Below are positions 35,922 through 44,419 of a DNA stretch of 64,000 nt, piece by piece (position 1 is the first letter of the stretch; every line of letters begins with the position of its first letter). The notes beneath the pieces were generated by a model that searched no databases, was not told the origin of the DNA, and was given only the letters and a program-made list of their open reading frames with translations. The stretch spans positions 1 to 64,000 of the forward strand of contig NZ_JAPZUB010000035.1 of the NCBI RefSeq assembly GCF_027533505.1, in the 5' to 3' direction. Origin of the DNA: Flavobacterium sp. (GTDB lineage: Bacteria; Bacteroidota; Bacteroidia; Flavobacteriales; Flavobacteriaceae). Made by a program: the position numbers and the translations under genes.

Positions 35922-36392
35922 TTAGTTTCTTGAAAATTGATACACTACAGTGACCGTTTTACCGCCTACATTCACACGATCGGTTAGTTCAAAAGTCGCA
36001 TCTGTAACGGTTCCCACCTGAAGCACATAGCCCTCAGTGACTTTACGCGCTTTAGTTTCATTTAGAATTTTCATTACAAATTGTCCTTCTTTGTTGACAA
36101 ACCAAGTGATGGGCGAAGTAAATGCCGTACACGAAGCATTGTTTAACGAAAATTCACCTTTGTTGTTGTTCGAAATAAAACGCCATTGACTTCCCACAAA
36201 GCATTGGGAATCTGCCAAATCAAACGAAGTGATTTTAATAACCTCCGCGCCAGGATACGAGACTTTTGTCAACGTCCAATTGCCTTTTAAGGCAACTTCG
36301 GTTCTGTTGTCTAATCGGGTATTCGTTGCCGATTTGGATTTGCAAGCACTAAACAGCACCAACAACACCAAGGCATACATCATTTTTTTCAT
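35922..36392 (-). CDS. lipocalin-like lipoprotein
   Basis: 156 residues with lipobox FSAC (Cys about 16) followed by KSKSA. The mature part (LKGNWTLTKVSYPG, then SQCFVGSQWRFISNNNKG and FELTDRVNVGGKTV) follows the lipocalin-like family of Bacteroidota: a WTLT-type strand and two cysteines (in SQCF and ASCT) that may form a disulfide. Ligand unknown. It is upstream of the OmpA-family gene in the same direction. A CAAAAATA at 36422-36429 supplies a TATTTTTG -7 box on the minus strand, 30 bp before the ATG. Confidence 0.83.
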   Translation of the reverse strand: MKKMMYALVLLVLFSACKSKSATNTRLDNRTEVALKGNWTLTKVSYPGAEVIKITSFDLADSQCFVGSQWRFISNNNKGEFSLNNASCTAFTSPITWFVNKEGQFVMKILNETKARKVTEGYVLQVGTVTDATFELTDRVNVGGKTVTVVYQFSRN

Positions 36393-36488
36393 GGGTTGCT
36401 TTTTAGGGTTAAAAACTCCTGCAAAAATACAACGCTCCCCTTAAAATTATGTAGAATTTAACGTAATGTTAATGGCAACTAATACTAC

Positions 36489-36527
36489 GACAATTTGTCA
36501 GTTTTACAGGCGTTGGTATTTTCTTTG
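36489..36527 (+). promoter_or_regulatory. htpG promoter with palindrome GACAATTTGTC over the -33 box
   Basis: TTTG (36494-36497), a 22-bp spacer and TTTCTTTG (36520-36527) form a near-consensus promoter. The -33 TTTG lies inside an 11-bp palindrome GACAATTTGTC (36489-36499). A regulator bound there would block or recruit polymerase, which fits a heat-shock gene. Start point expected near 36533. Confidence 0.5.
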
Positions 36528-36568
36528 CTTAGAAAAACACAAATTGTGTAACTCAAAAATTGTGTACT

Positions 36569-38449
36569 ATGTCAACTGGAAAAATTAATGTTTCCGTCGA
36601 AAACATTTTCCCGCTCATAAAAAAGTTTTTATACAGCGACCATGAAATCTTTTTACGCGAATTGGTGTCCAATGCCACCGATGCCACTTTAAAATTAAAA
36701 CATCTTACCGGTATTGGAGAAGCCAACGTGGAGTATGGTACGCCTCAAATTGAAGTTAAAATTGACAAAGAAGGTAAAAAATTACACATCATCGACCAAG
36801 GATTGGGGATGACTGCCGAAGAGGTTGAAAAATACATCAATCAGGTTGCCTTTTCGGGAGCTGAGGAGTTTTTGGAAAAATACAAAGATTCCGCCAAAGA
36901 TGCCGGGATCATCGGTCATTTTGGATTGGGCTTTTACTCGGCATTTATGGTGGCTGAAAAAGTAGAAATTATTACCAAATCGTATAAAGACGAACCTGCA
37001 GCGCATTGGACCTGTGACGGAAGTCCCGAGTTTACCTTGGTACCCCACGACAAAACTGAACGTGGTACGGAAATCATTTTACACATCGCCGAAGATTCCA
37101 CCGAATTTTTGGAAGAAAACCGCATTCGTGAATTGTTGCGTAAATACAACAAGTTTATGCCGATTCCGATTAAATTCGGCACCCGTAAGGAAGCGTTACC
37201 CAAACCTGAAGATACCGGTGACGATTATAAAACAGAATACATCGACGTAGACCATATCATCAACAATCCTTCTCCAGCATGGACTAAGCAACCTACAGAT
37301 TTGAAGGACGAAGATTACCAAAACTTCTACCGAGAATTGTACCCGATGCAATTTGAAGACCCCCTTTTTCATATCCACTTAAATGTTGATTATCCTTTCA
37401 ACCTTACTGGAATTTTGTACTTCCCCAAAATGTCGCAGGAAGTTCAAATGCAAAAAGATAAAATTCAGTTGTACCAAAATCAGGTGTTTGTTACCGACAA
37501 CGTAGAAGGTATTGTTCCTGAATTTTTGGGCATGTTGCGTGGAGTCATTGACTCACCAGACATTCCATTAAATGTATCGCGCTCGTATTTACAAGCCGAT
37601 GGCAATGTAAAAAAGATTTCCAATTACATTACCCGTAAAGTTTCCGATAAACTCAAAGCCCTTTTTACTGAAAATCGTGAGGACTTTGAAAAAAAATGGA
37701 ACGATATCAAAATCGTATTGGAATACGGGATGCTTACTGAACCTAAATTTTATGAAAAAGCAGGCGATTTTGTTTTGTATCCCACAGTGAATGATACTTA
37801 CTACACCTTGGCCGAGTTGAAAGAAACACTTAAAGATACCCATACGGACAAAAATGGAAAATTGGTGGTTTTGTATACTTCCAACAAAGAACAACAACAC
37901 AGCTACATCGACATTGCCCAAGAAAAAGGCTATCAAGTACTTGTGATGGACTCGCCTATCGTGTCGCATTTGATTCAAAAATTGGAAACCGACAATGAGA
38001 ACCTCACGTTCGCGCGCGTAGATGCCGATCATATCGATAAATTAATTCAAAAAGAGGACACCACTCCTTCAAAACTCTCGGAAGAGGAACAAGAAAAGTT
38101 AAAAGGCATTTTAGAAAATGTGATTCCGAAAGCCAACTACACTTTGCAATTGGAGGCCATGGACAGTACCGCTGCTCCTTTTATTTTGACCCAACCCGAA
38201 TTCATGCGTCGAATGAAAGAAATGAGTCAAACCGGAGGCGGAATGATGGGCTTTGGCAATTTCCCTGAAATGTACAATGTGGTAGTCAATACCAATGCCG
38301 AATTGGCGACTCGTTTGTTGGAAACAGAAGGGGAAACACAAGAAAAACTCATCAAACAAGCCTTGGATTTGGCTAAAATTGCCCAAGGTCTTTTAAAAGG
38401 TGAAGAATTGACGGCTTTTGTGAAACGTAGTTTTGAACAATTGGCCTAA
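36569..38449 (+). CDS. htpG: molecular chaperone HtpG (Hsp90)
   Basis: 626 residues, dimeric ATP-dependent cytoplasmic chaperone. The N-terminal GHKL ATPase shows LRELVSNATDA, DQGLGMT and GHFGLGFYSAF. The middle domain has NVSRSYLQ, and the C-terminal dimerisation domain includes QPEFMRRMKEM. The length is standard. I start at ATG 36569 (MSTGKINVSVEN), as the preceding in-frame TTG would add three codons only. It is monocistronic, with a terminator after it. Confidence 0.97.
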   Translation: MSTGKINVSVENIFPLIKKFLYSDHEIFLRELVSNATDATLKLKHLTGIGEANVEYGTPQIEVKIDKEGKKLHIIDQGLGMTAEEVEKYINQVAFSGAEEFLEKYKDSAKDAGIIGHFGLGFYSAFMVAEKVEIITKSYKDEPAAHWTCDGSPEFTLVPHDKTERGTEIILHIAEDSTEFLEENRIRELLRKYNKFMPIPIKFGTRKEALPKPEDTGDDYKTEYIDVDHIINNPSPAWTKQPTDLKDEDYQNFYRELYPMQFEDPLFHIHLNVDYPFNLTGILYFPKMSQEVQMQKDKIQLYQNQVFVTDNVEGIVPEFLGMLRGVIDSPDIPLNVSRSYLQADGNVKKISNYITRKVSDKLKALFTENREDFEKKWNDIKIVLEYGMLTEPKFYEKAGDFVLYPTVNDTYYTLAELKETLKDTHTDKNGKLVVLYTSNKEQQHSYIDIAQEKGYQVLVMDSPIVSHLIQKLETDNENLTFARVDADHIDKLIQKEDTTPSKLSEEEQEKLKGILENVIPKANYTLQLEAMDSTAAPFILTQPEFMRRMKEMSQTGGGMMGFGNFPEMYNVVVNTNAELATRLLETEGETQEKLIKQALDLAKIAQGLLKGEELTAFVKRSFEQLA

Positions 38450-38472
38450 AAACTCCAAAAAAAGCGTTAAAA

Positions 38473-38503
38473 AAAGCTGTCACGCGTAATGGCAGCTTTT
38501 TTT
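38473..38503 (+). terminator. htpG terminator
   Basis: AAAGCTGTCA pairs with TGGCAGCTTT (one wobble) over a 7-nt loop and is followed by seven T in total. Confidence 0.88.
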
Positions 38504-38546
38504 ATTGCACGACTTCGGCTATATTTAACCCAGTAATACTTTGTAC

Positions 38547-40619
38547 ATGAAAAAAAATATAACCCTTTTGCTCATGATAATGGCTTCGCTTTCTACCACT
38601 GCCCAAGAAGATTCCTACCTTGATTTGGAAGAAATTGATGGAAAAAAAGCCCTTGAGTTTGTCAATACTCAAAATCAAAAAACCTTCTCCGTATTAGAGG
38701 CGGAAAAAGATTATCCCTCGCTCTATCAAAATGCACTTACCATTTTAAATGCCAAGGATCGCATTGTCTATCCCTCGATTACGGGCGATTATGTGTATAA
38801 TTTTTGGCAAGATGCTACCCATGTGCGTGGTATTTGGCGACGCATGACCACAGCCGATTACAATGCTGGAAAATCCAATTGGGACATTCTTCTAGACTTG
38901 GATGCCTTGTCGGAAAAAGAGCAAAAAAAATGGGTTTTTCATGGCGCCACTCCTTTGTATCCTGGGAATGGTTTGTATTTGGTTAACCTTTCCAATGGCG
39001 GTGGTGATGCCCATGAAACGCGAGAATTTGATGTACGTACCAAACAGTTTGTGTCCAACGGTATTTTCTTACCCGAAGCCAAAAGTAGTATTCAATATTG
39101 GGATGAAAACAACTTTATCGTTGCTACCGACTTTGGTCCGGGATCATTGACCGAATCAGGGTATCCCAAAATCGTAAAATGGTGGAAACGAGGCACACCG
39201 CTTTCGGAAGCCAAAACCTTGCTTTCAGGAGATCCATCAGACGTTTACAACAGTGGTTCTGTTTTGCGCGATGGGGAAACACCATACCTACTCCTAAACA
39301 AAAGTCTTTCCTTCTATACCCGTAAATCATACATTCATCAAAATGGACAAAATCTCCTACTAAATATTCCTGATGACGCTTCTTTACTTGGAATCAAATT
39401 TGGGAAAGCGATTGTAGAACTCAAATCGGACTGGTTGGTTAATGCCAAAACGTACAACCAAGGAAGTTTGATTGCACTAGATTTCAAAGCATTACTTGAA
39501 GGCAAGCACCAGGTTGAACTTTTGTTCAAACCCACAGCGAATCAAAGTTTAGAATCGGTAGCGATGACCAAAAATCAGCTATTGCTTAACGTCCTAAACG
39601 ATGTAAAAAGCGAATTGTATCTGTTGTCAAATGGGAAAGAAAAATGGTATCAAACCCGAATAGATGCCCCAGCTTACGGCACCATTTCGATTGTTAGTGC
39701 CAACCGGGAGAGCGACGATTTCTATTATAGTTTTGAGAATTTCCTCGAACCCACAACACTTTTTGTCTACAATTTAAAAAATCGGAAATCAACGAAAGTT
39801 CAGGGGCTACCTCCTTATTTCCCTGCCGATAAATACAAGGTAGAACAATTTTTTGTCAAAGGAACCGATGGTAAAAATGTACCTTATTTTGTAATCGCCG
39901 CAAAAAATGTGGTTTTGAATGGTAAGAATCCAACGCTACTCTACGGTTATGGCGGGTTTGAAGTGGCGATGCAACCATTTTACAGCGGAACCATGGGGGC
40001 ATTGTGGCTCGAAAATGGCGGCGTTTATGTGTTGGCGAATATTCGCGGAGGAGCTGAGTACGGACCTTCGTGGCATCAAGCAGGGTTAAAAGAAAAACGC
40101 CAACTCATTTATGATGATTTTACAGCCATCAGTCGCGATGTAATCAAACGCAAAATTACGAGTCCCAAGCATCTAGGAATCATGGGAGGAAGTAATGGCG
40201 GTTTGCTAATGGGAGTGGCTTTTACACAACATCCTGAGTTGTACAACGCCGTAGTATGTCAGGTGCCGCTATTGGACATGAAACGCTACAACAAACTATT
40301 GGCGGGAGCAAGCTGGATGGGAGAATACGGAAATCCCGATATTCCTGAAGAATGGGCTTACATTCAAAAGTACTCGCCCTATCACAATGTCAAAAGTGGC
40401 GTGAAATACCCTGAAGTATTTTTTATGACCTCCACGCGCGATGATCGAGTTCATCCCGGTCATGCTCGAAAAATGGCGGCTAAAATGCTTGACCTTGGGT
40501 ACCCCATTTATTATTACGAAAATACAGAAGGGGGACACGGAGGCTCGTCGACCAATGACCAAAGAGCTCGTTGGAATGCCTTGCAATACACCTATCTTTT
40601 GAAAAAATTAAAATCCTAA
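38547..40619 (+). CDS. prolyl oligopeptidase family peptidase (S9A-like), exported
   Basis: About 690 residues with a signal peptide (MKKNITLLLMIMASLSTTAQ). N-terminal propeller region to about residue 430, then the catalytic domain: Ser near 549 in MGGSNGGLLMG, Asp near 631 in STRDDRVHPGHARK and His near 663 in EGGHGGSS, plus NIRGGAEYGPSWHQAG, all S9A hallmarks. Cleaves short proline-containing peptides, presumably in the periplasm. The ATG at 38547 is used; an in-frame TTG two codons earlier is less likely. The spacing from the nearest TTTG (38540-38543) to the ATG is very short, so if that is the -7 box the mRNA is leaderless. Confidence 0.93.
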   Translation: MKKNITLLLMIMASLSTTAQEDSYLDLEEIDGKKALEFVNTQNQKTFSVLEAEKDYPSLYQNALTILNAKDRIVYPSITGDYVYNFWQDATHVRGIWRRMTTADYNAGKSNWDILLDLDALSEKEQKKWVFHGATPLYPGNGLYLVNLSNGGGDAHETREFDVRTKQFVSNGIFLPEAKSSIQYWDENNFIVATDFGPGSLTESGYPKIVKWWKRGTPLSEAKTLLSGDPSDVYNSGSVLRDGETPYLLLNKSLSFYTRKSYIHQNGQNLLLNIPDDASLLGIKFGKAIVELKSDWLVNAKTYNQGSLIALDFKALLEGKHQVELLFKPTANQSLESVAMTKNQLLLNVLNDVKSELYLLSNGKEKWYQTRIDAPAYGTISIVSANRESDDFYYSFENFLEPTTLFVYNLKNRKSTKVQGLPPYFPADKYKVEQFFVKGTDGKNVPYFVIAAKNVVLNGKNPTLLYGYGGFEVAMQPFYSGTMGALWLENGGVYVLANIRGGAEYGPSWHQAGLKEKRQLIYDDFTAISRDVIKRKITSPKHLGIMGGSNGGLLMGVAFTQHPELYNAVVCQVPLLDMKRYNKLLAGASWMGEYGNPDIPEEWAYIQKYSPYHNVKSGVKYPEVFFMTSTRDDRVHPGHARKMAAKMLDLGYPIYYYENTEGGHGGSSTNDQRARWNALQYTYLLKKLKS

Positions 40620-40620
40620 A

Positions 40621-40644
40621 AAGTGCCTTCGGGCCTTTTTTTTT
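40621..40644 (+). terminator. terminator of the prolyl oligopeptidase gene
   Basis: AAG(T)GCC pairs with GGCCTT around a TTCG tetraloop, followed by nine T. Confidence 0.75.
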
Positions 40645-40682
40645 ATCGTTAAAAAATGTCGAACTTTACGCAAAGGATCATT

Positions 40683-41090
40683 ATGAATTTACAAATTGAA
40701 ACGCCAGCGCTACTTTTTTCAGCAACTTCACTGATTTTGTTAGCCTATACCAACCGCTTTCTAACCATTGCGCAAATCGTTCGTAGTTTGAAAAAAAATT
40801 ACGATGAAAATCACAACAAGAGTATTTTGATTGAAATAAAAAACTTGAATTTACGACTTACGTTAATTCGGGCAATGCAACTTTTTGGGGTACTCTCCCT
40901 GTTCCTGTCGGTATTTGCCATGCTGCTTTTGTACCTCGAATGGAAGCTGGTGGGAATTTATCTTTTTGGCGCCAGTTTACTGAGTTTACTGATTTCGTTG
41001 GGCATCTCGTTTTGGGAAGTTAGCATTTCGGTAACTGCACTACGAGTTCACTTAAAAGATCTATTTGAAGAAACCAAAAACAAAGTATAA
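40683..41090 (+). CDS. DUF2721 membrane protein
   Basis: 135 residues with three predicted membrane segments (about 8-25, 65-85 and 90-112) and the DUF2721 pattern (ETPALLFSATSLILLAYTNR at the start; RAMQLFGVLSLFLSVFAMLL). Function unknown. The ATG at 40683 has an AAAGGA element 5 bp upstream, a rare good ribosome site here, which favours it over the ATG at 40656. The stop overlaps the next start (TAATG). Confidence 0.85.
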   Translation: MNLQIETPALLFSATSLILLAYTNRFLTIAQIVRSLKKNYDENHNKSILIEIKNLNLRLTLIRAMQLFGVLSLFLSVFAMLLLYLEWKLVGIYLFGASLLSLLISLGISFWEVSISVTALRVHLKDLFEETKNKV

Positions 41091-41557
41091 TGGCATTAGA
41101 TTGGCTGAATTTAATCCATGACCTTCCGCAAATTTTAGGACAATTAAGCGGTCTTATCAAAAGCAATCGAGTGCTTAAGGATCAACTTATTCGGGAGCTA
41201 CGTTTGAATTTAAAAGCGTTTGAAACTGCCCAAAAGAGTAAGGCTATGGATTATGACAAACTTTTGGAGTTATTGCACAACGAGCAAATACAAGCCGCTC
41301 GAAAGCAACGATTTACATTTTCCACTATTAAATCAGGGGAAGTAAAAGCGAAGCATGTTTTTAATCCCAGAAACCAAAAATACATTGGAAGGGATTGTGC
41401 TTGGCTTTTTAAAAATATTGATGAAAAAATAGAAGACCTACGCATGCAAAAGCAATACCATGGGAGTTTGAATGCCCTCGCCGAACGCAATATTGCCCTT
41501 CAGTTTTCGAATTTGTTGTATAAGTTAAAACTTACGGCCGATTTTATTGTGGATTAA
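41090..41557 (+). CDS. unrecognised 155-residue cytoplasmic protein coupled to DUF2721
   Basis: No family recognised. Predicted largely helical, with a conserved-looking centre (FNPRNQKYIGRDCAWLFKNI) and long basic helices (KQRFTFSTIKSGEVKAK). No signal peptide or membrane segment. Translationally coupled to the DUF2721 membrane protein by a TAATG overlap, so the two products are probably made in fixed ratio and may interact. Opening residues LNLIHDLPQILGQLSGLI could form an amphipathic membrane-associating helix. Confidence 0.75.
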   Translation: MALDWLNLIHDLPQILGQLSGLIKSNRVLKDQLIRELRLNLKAFETAQKSKAMDYDKLLELLHNEQIQAARKQRFTFSTIKSGEVKAKHVFNPRNQKYIGRDCAWLFKNIDEKIEDLRMQKQYHGSLNALAERNIALQFSNLLYKLKLTADFIVD

Positions 41558-41599
41558 ACCTTTGCACTAAAAAAACATCCAATACGAAAATGATAACCT

Positions 41600-42409
41600 A
41601 TGAAACGCCTACTTCTTTTTACCGTTACGCTCTTTAGCCTTGCTGTAGGTAAGGCACAAGAGCAAGAAAATCCCGAATTTATGGGAGAAAATTTCAGTTT
41701 GGAGGGTGCCCTTGCTCTTTTCCAAAAATCCCAATCTATTGAAGCTTTTGAACAAGCAATTAATGCCGAAGACAATGGGGTTAACAACTTGGATTTAAAC
41801 AATGACGGGCAAGTAGATTACATTACCGTTACCGATTTTCATGAAGGCGATACACATGCCTTGGTGTTGAGCATTTATTTGAGTGATCAAGAAAAACAAG
41901 ATGTCGCGGTGATTGGTATAGAAAAAACAGGACCCGATAGTGCCCAATTACAAATCGAAGGGGATGAAGCGCTGTATGCTCCCAACACCATTGTAGAACC
42001 CCAAGACGTTTCCGAAACAATCAAAGGTAAAGGTCCCAATGGAGTTGTTTACGATGCCAAAGCTTTGGCTGTCAATGTTTGGTTCTGGCCTGCCGTTCGC
42101 TTTATGTACCGCCCGGGTTATGTCGTGTGGCGTTCGCCTTGGCGTTGGCGCATATATCCACAAGGATGGCGTCCGTGGCGTGTGGTCACCTTTAGCGTAT
42201 TTACAACCCGTTGTGCACCCCATCGACTAGTCTATCGGCGGGTACCCACACGAACGGTTGTAGTAGCGCATCGGGTGTATCGCCCCAATCGACGGCACAC
42301 CACCGTTATTGTCAATAACCGAAGAGGAACGCGAGTGGTGCGCACGACTTCACCGCGAGGGACTACAGTTATTCGAAAAAACCGAACCCAAACGGGTCGA
42401 AGACGATAA
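41600..42409 (+). CDS. exported protein with an extremely basic Trp/Arg-rich C-terminal half
   Basis: 269 residues, signal peptide (MKRLLLFTVTLFSLAVGKAQ). The mature N-terminal half is acidic and contains DNGVNNLDLNNDGQVDYITV, an EF-hand/FG-GAP-like calcium loop. The second half switches to VNVWFWPAVRFMYRPGYVVW and then Trp/Arg pairs (WRSPWRWRIYP, WRPWRVV), ending with about 75 residues rich in Arg, Thr and Val (VVVAHRVYRPNRRHTTVIV). I know no named domain for this half. A basic, aromatic tail on an exported protein suggests binding to lipopolysaccharide, nucleic acid or cell-wall polymer, but that is only inference. Confidence 0.78.
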   Translation: MKRLLLFTVTLFSLAVGKAQEQENPEFMGENFSLEGALALFQKSQSIEAFEQAINAEDNGVNNLDLNNDGQVDYITVTDFHEGDTHALVLSIYLSDQEKQDVAVIGIEKTGPDSAQLQIEGDEALYAPNTIVEPQDVSETIKGKGPNGVVYDAKALAVNVWFWPAVRFMYRPGYVVWRSPWRWRIYPQGWRPWRVVTFSVFTTRCAPHRLVYRRVPTRTVVVAHRVYRPNRRHTTVIVNNRRGTRVVRTTSPRGTTVIRKNRTQTGRRR

Positions 42410-42422
42410 AAGTTTAAATGAA

Positions 42423-42450
42423 AAATCCCGCCTTTTGAGCGGGATTTTTT
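42423..42450. terminator. bidirectional terminator between the Trp/Arg-rich gene and the permease gene
   Basis: AAATCCCGC (42423-42431) pairs with GCGGGATTT (42439-42447) over a 7-nt loop with T-runs on the plus strand and A-runs before it. Confidence 0.85.
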
Positions 42451-42493
42451 GAGCAGTGCAAGTGCTCACCAACCTAACAAAGTATAGAAAAAA

Positions 42494-43453
42494 CTAAGTA
42501 CTTTCAATAATAGTAAGAAAAACAGGCATACCGATGGTAATGTTAAATGGGAACGTTACCGCCAATGCCATGGGTAAAAACAAGCCTGGATTGGCTTTGG
42601 GAACAGCAATTTTCATCGCAGCGGGTACGGCAATATACGAGGCACTTGCTGCCAGAATCGCCAACATAAAACGATTCCCTACTTCGGCTACAAAATAATC
42701 CGACAACCAGGCCACCGCACATCCATTGAGCAATGGGATAAAAAGCGAAAACAATAAGGCAAACTTTCCATGTTTGATAAAATCATTCAACTTTTCTCCA
42801 CTACTAATCCCCATATCGAGCAGAAATACCGCTAAGAATCCTTTAAACAAATCATTGGTGAAGGGTTTAATTCCTTGGGCTTGCTCTTCATTGGCTAAAT
42901 ACCCAATACACAAACTCCCAAGAATCAACAAAACACTCCCGTTTGTAAGCGAGTGTTTGATAATGCTTCCAATTTTGGGGCCCTCGCGTTCGGTTGTAAA
43001 AAAGCGAATCAAAATCACACCTACCACAATAGCAGGCGCCTCCATCAATGCCATAACAGCAACCATATACCCATTAAATTTATAATCGAGCATTTCCAAA
43101 AAACTACCTGCCGTAACAAACGTAACCGCACTTACCGAACCGTAAGCGGCGGCAATCGCACCAGCATCATAAATCGAAAAATTGCGTTTAAGAATAAAAA
43201 ATGTGTACAAGGGAATGGCAACTGCCGTGAGCAATCCGAGTGCAACGGCGCCCATAATTTCAGCATTAAACGTACTGTGTGACAATTCTTGACCTCCTTT
43301 AAATCCAATGGAGAACAAGAGGTAAATCGAAATGAACTTCGACGAATTTTGAGGAATTCGAAGGTCACTTTTCAATTGTACCGCTAAGACTCCTAGTAAA
43401 AAAAACAAGAGCGCTGGATTGGTCAAATTGTCTGCAAGTAGATGTAAATCCAT
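42494..43453 (-). CDS. SbtA-type sodium-dependent bicarbonate permease
   Basis: 319 residues, about ten membrane segments, with SbtA-family text (NPALLFFLLGVLAVQLKSDL, then KGGQELS, LLILGSLCIGYLA and FPFNITIGMPVF). SbtA in cyanobacteria imports bicarbonate with sodium; heterotrophs use homologues to supply carboxylases or for pH control, though the substrate here is inferred. Last gene of a leftward operon, 3 bp after the Sua5 gene. No SbtB (PII-like) partner is present. Confidence 0.88.
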   Translation of the reverse strand: MDLHLLADNLTNPALLFFLLGVLAVQLKSDLRIPQNSSKFISIYLLFSIGFKGGQELSHSTFNAEIMGAVALGLLTAVAIPLYTFFILKRNFSIYDAGAIAAAYGSVSAVTFVTAGSFLEMLDYKFNGYMVAVMALMEAPAIVVGVILIRFFTTEREGPKIGSIIKHSLTNGSVLLILGSLCIGYLANEEQAQGIKPFTNDLFKGFLAVFLLDMGISSGEKLNDFIKHGKFALLFSLFIPLLNGCAVAWLSDYFVAEVGNRFMLAILAASASYIAVPAAMKIAVPKANPGLFLPMALAVTFPFNITIGMPVFLTIIEST

Positions 43454-43456
43454 AGG

Positions 43457-44416
43457 TTATTTTGTCGCCGCACGTTTTAGACGGTCGTTCATGGTTTTCC
43501 CCAAACCTTCCTCAGGAAAAGGGGTAATAATTAAACAATCAAATCCTTGTTGATCCAATTCAAAAAGGGTTCGGTATAAATGCGAAGCTACTCGATCTAA
43601 TGCCTCACTTTCGGGCCATTGAATGGGGTGTAAACGTTCATGTACAAAGGAGAATGTGGGCGACAAAACCGCCGCTTTTCCAGCATGCTCCGCAACCCAT
43701 TGTTTTGCTGTAGCCTCGGGCGCATCCGTTAGAATGACAGGTGTATTGGGCGCATAATGTTTTGGAAAACGTCCTGGAGTAAAAAATACCTTGTTGGGTT
43801 TATCGGCATAGTCTACCGGGCCAATTACCGCTTCTATATCTTCCAATGAAAGGGCCCCCAAACGATACACAATGGCTTTTTCATCTTCAAATCCAACAAT
43901 GGTTGACTCCAATCCGGCTTGACTCGGGCCGCCATCCAATACAAAAACGTCCTGATCTTCAAAATAATGGCGAACCATTTCGGCTGAAGTGGGACTGATT
44001 TTGGAAAAAGGATTGGCGCTAGGAGCTGCCAAGGGAAAATCACAATTTTTTATCAATGCTAAAGTCAAAGGATGTTGTGGCATCCGAATCCCTACGCGAT
44101 TGCTTTCACCGGTAATCCAGTCAGGCACTTGATCACTTTTAGGAAGCAAAACCGTAAGTGGTCCTGGCCAAAAATGATCCATCAATTGTTTCGCTTTATC
44201 GGGAAGATAAGCCACCAGCGTTTCACACCGTGCCACCGAATCTACATGCACTATCAAAGGACTGGTACGCGGACGATTTTTTAACGTGTAAATTTTTTCA
44301 ATCGCTTCTTGATGGTAAATATTGGCTGCCAAACCATACACCGTCTCGGTTGGAATCGCGACTACATTTCCGCTTTCAAGCAGTAATTGAGCTATTTGAA
44401 TATCGGGTGTGTGCAT
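43457..44416 (-). CDS. L-threonylcarbamoyladenylate synthase, long Sua5 type
   Basis: Makes threonylcarbamoyl-AMP from threonine, bicarbonate and ATP for the t6A modification at position 37 of ANN-decoding tRNAs. 319 residues: YrdC/Sua5 domain (about 10-190, with PTETVYGLAAN, the KxR of KNRPRTSPLIVH and SANPFSKISPTSAEMV) plus the C-terminal Sua5 domain (about 225-315, starting TPGRFPKHYAPNTPVIL). Because its reaction consumes bicarbonate, the adjacent bicarbonate permease is an intriguing neighbour, though a functional link is only a guess. Confidence 0.93.
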   Translation of the reverse strand: MHTPDIQIAQLLLESGNVVAIPTETVYGLAANIYHQEAIEKIYTLKNRPRTSPLIVHVDSVARCETLVAYLPDKAKQLMDHFWPGPLTVLLPKSDQVPDWITGESNRVGIRMPQHPLTLALIKNCDFPLAAPSANPFSKISPTSAEMVRHYFEDQDVFVLDGGPSQAGLESTIVGFEDEKAIVYRLGALSLEDIEAVIGPVDYADKPNKVFFTPGRFPKHYAPNTPVILTDAPEATAKQWVAEHAGKAAVLSPTFSFVHERLHPIQWPESEALDRVASHLYRTLFELDQQGFDCLIITPFPEEGLGKTMNDRLKRAATK

Positions 44417-44419
44417 GGG

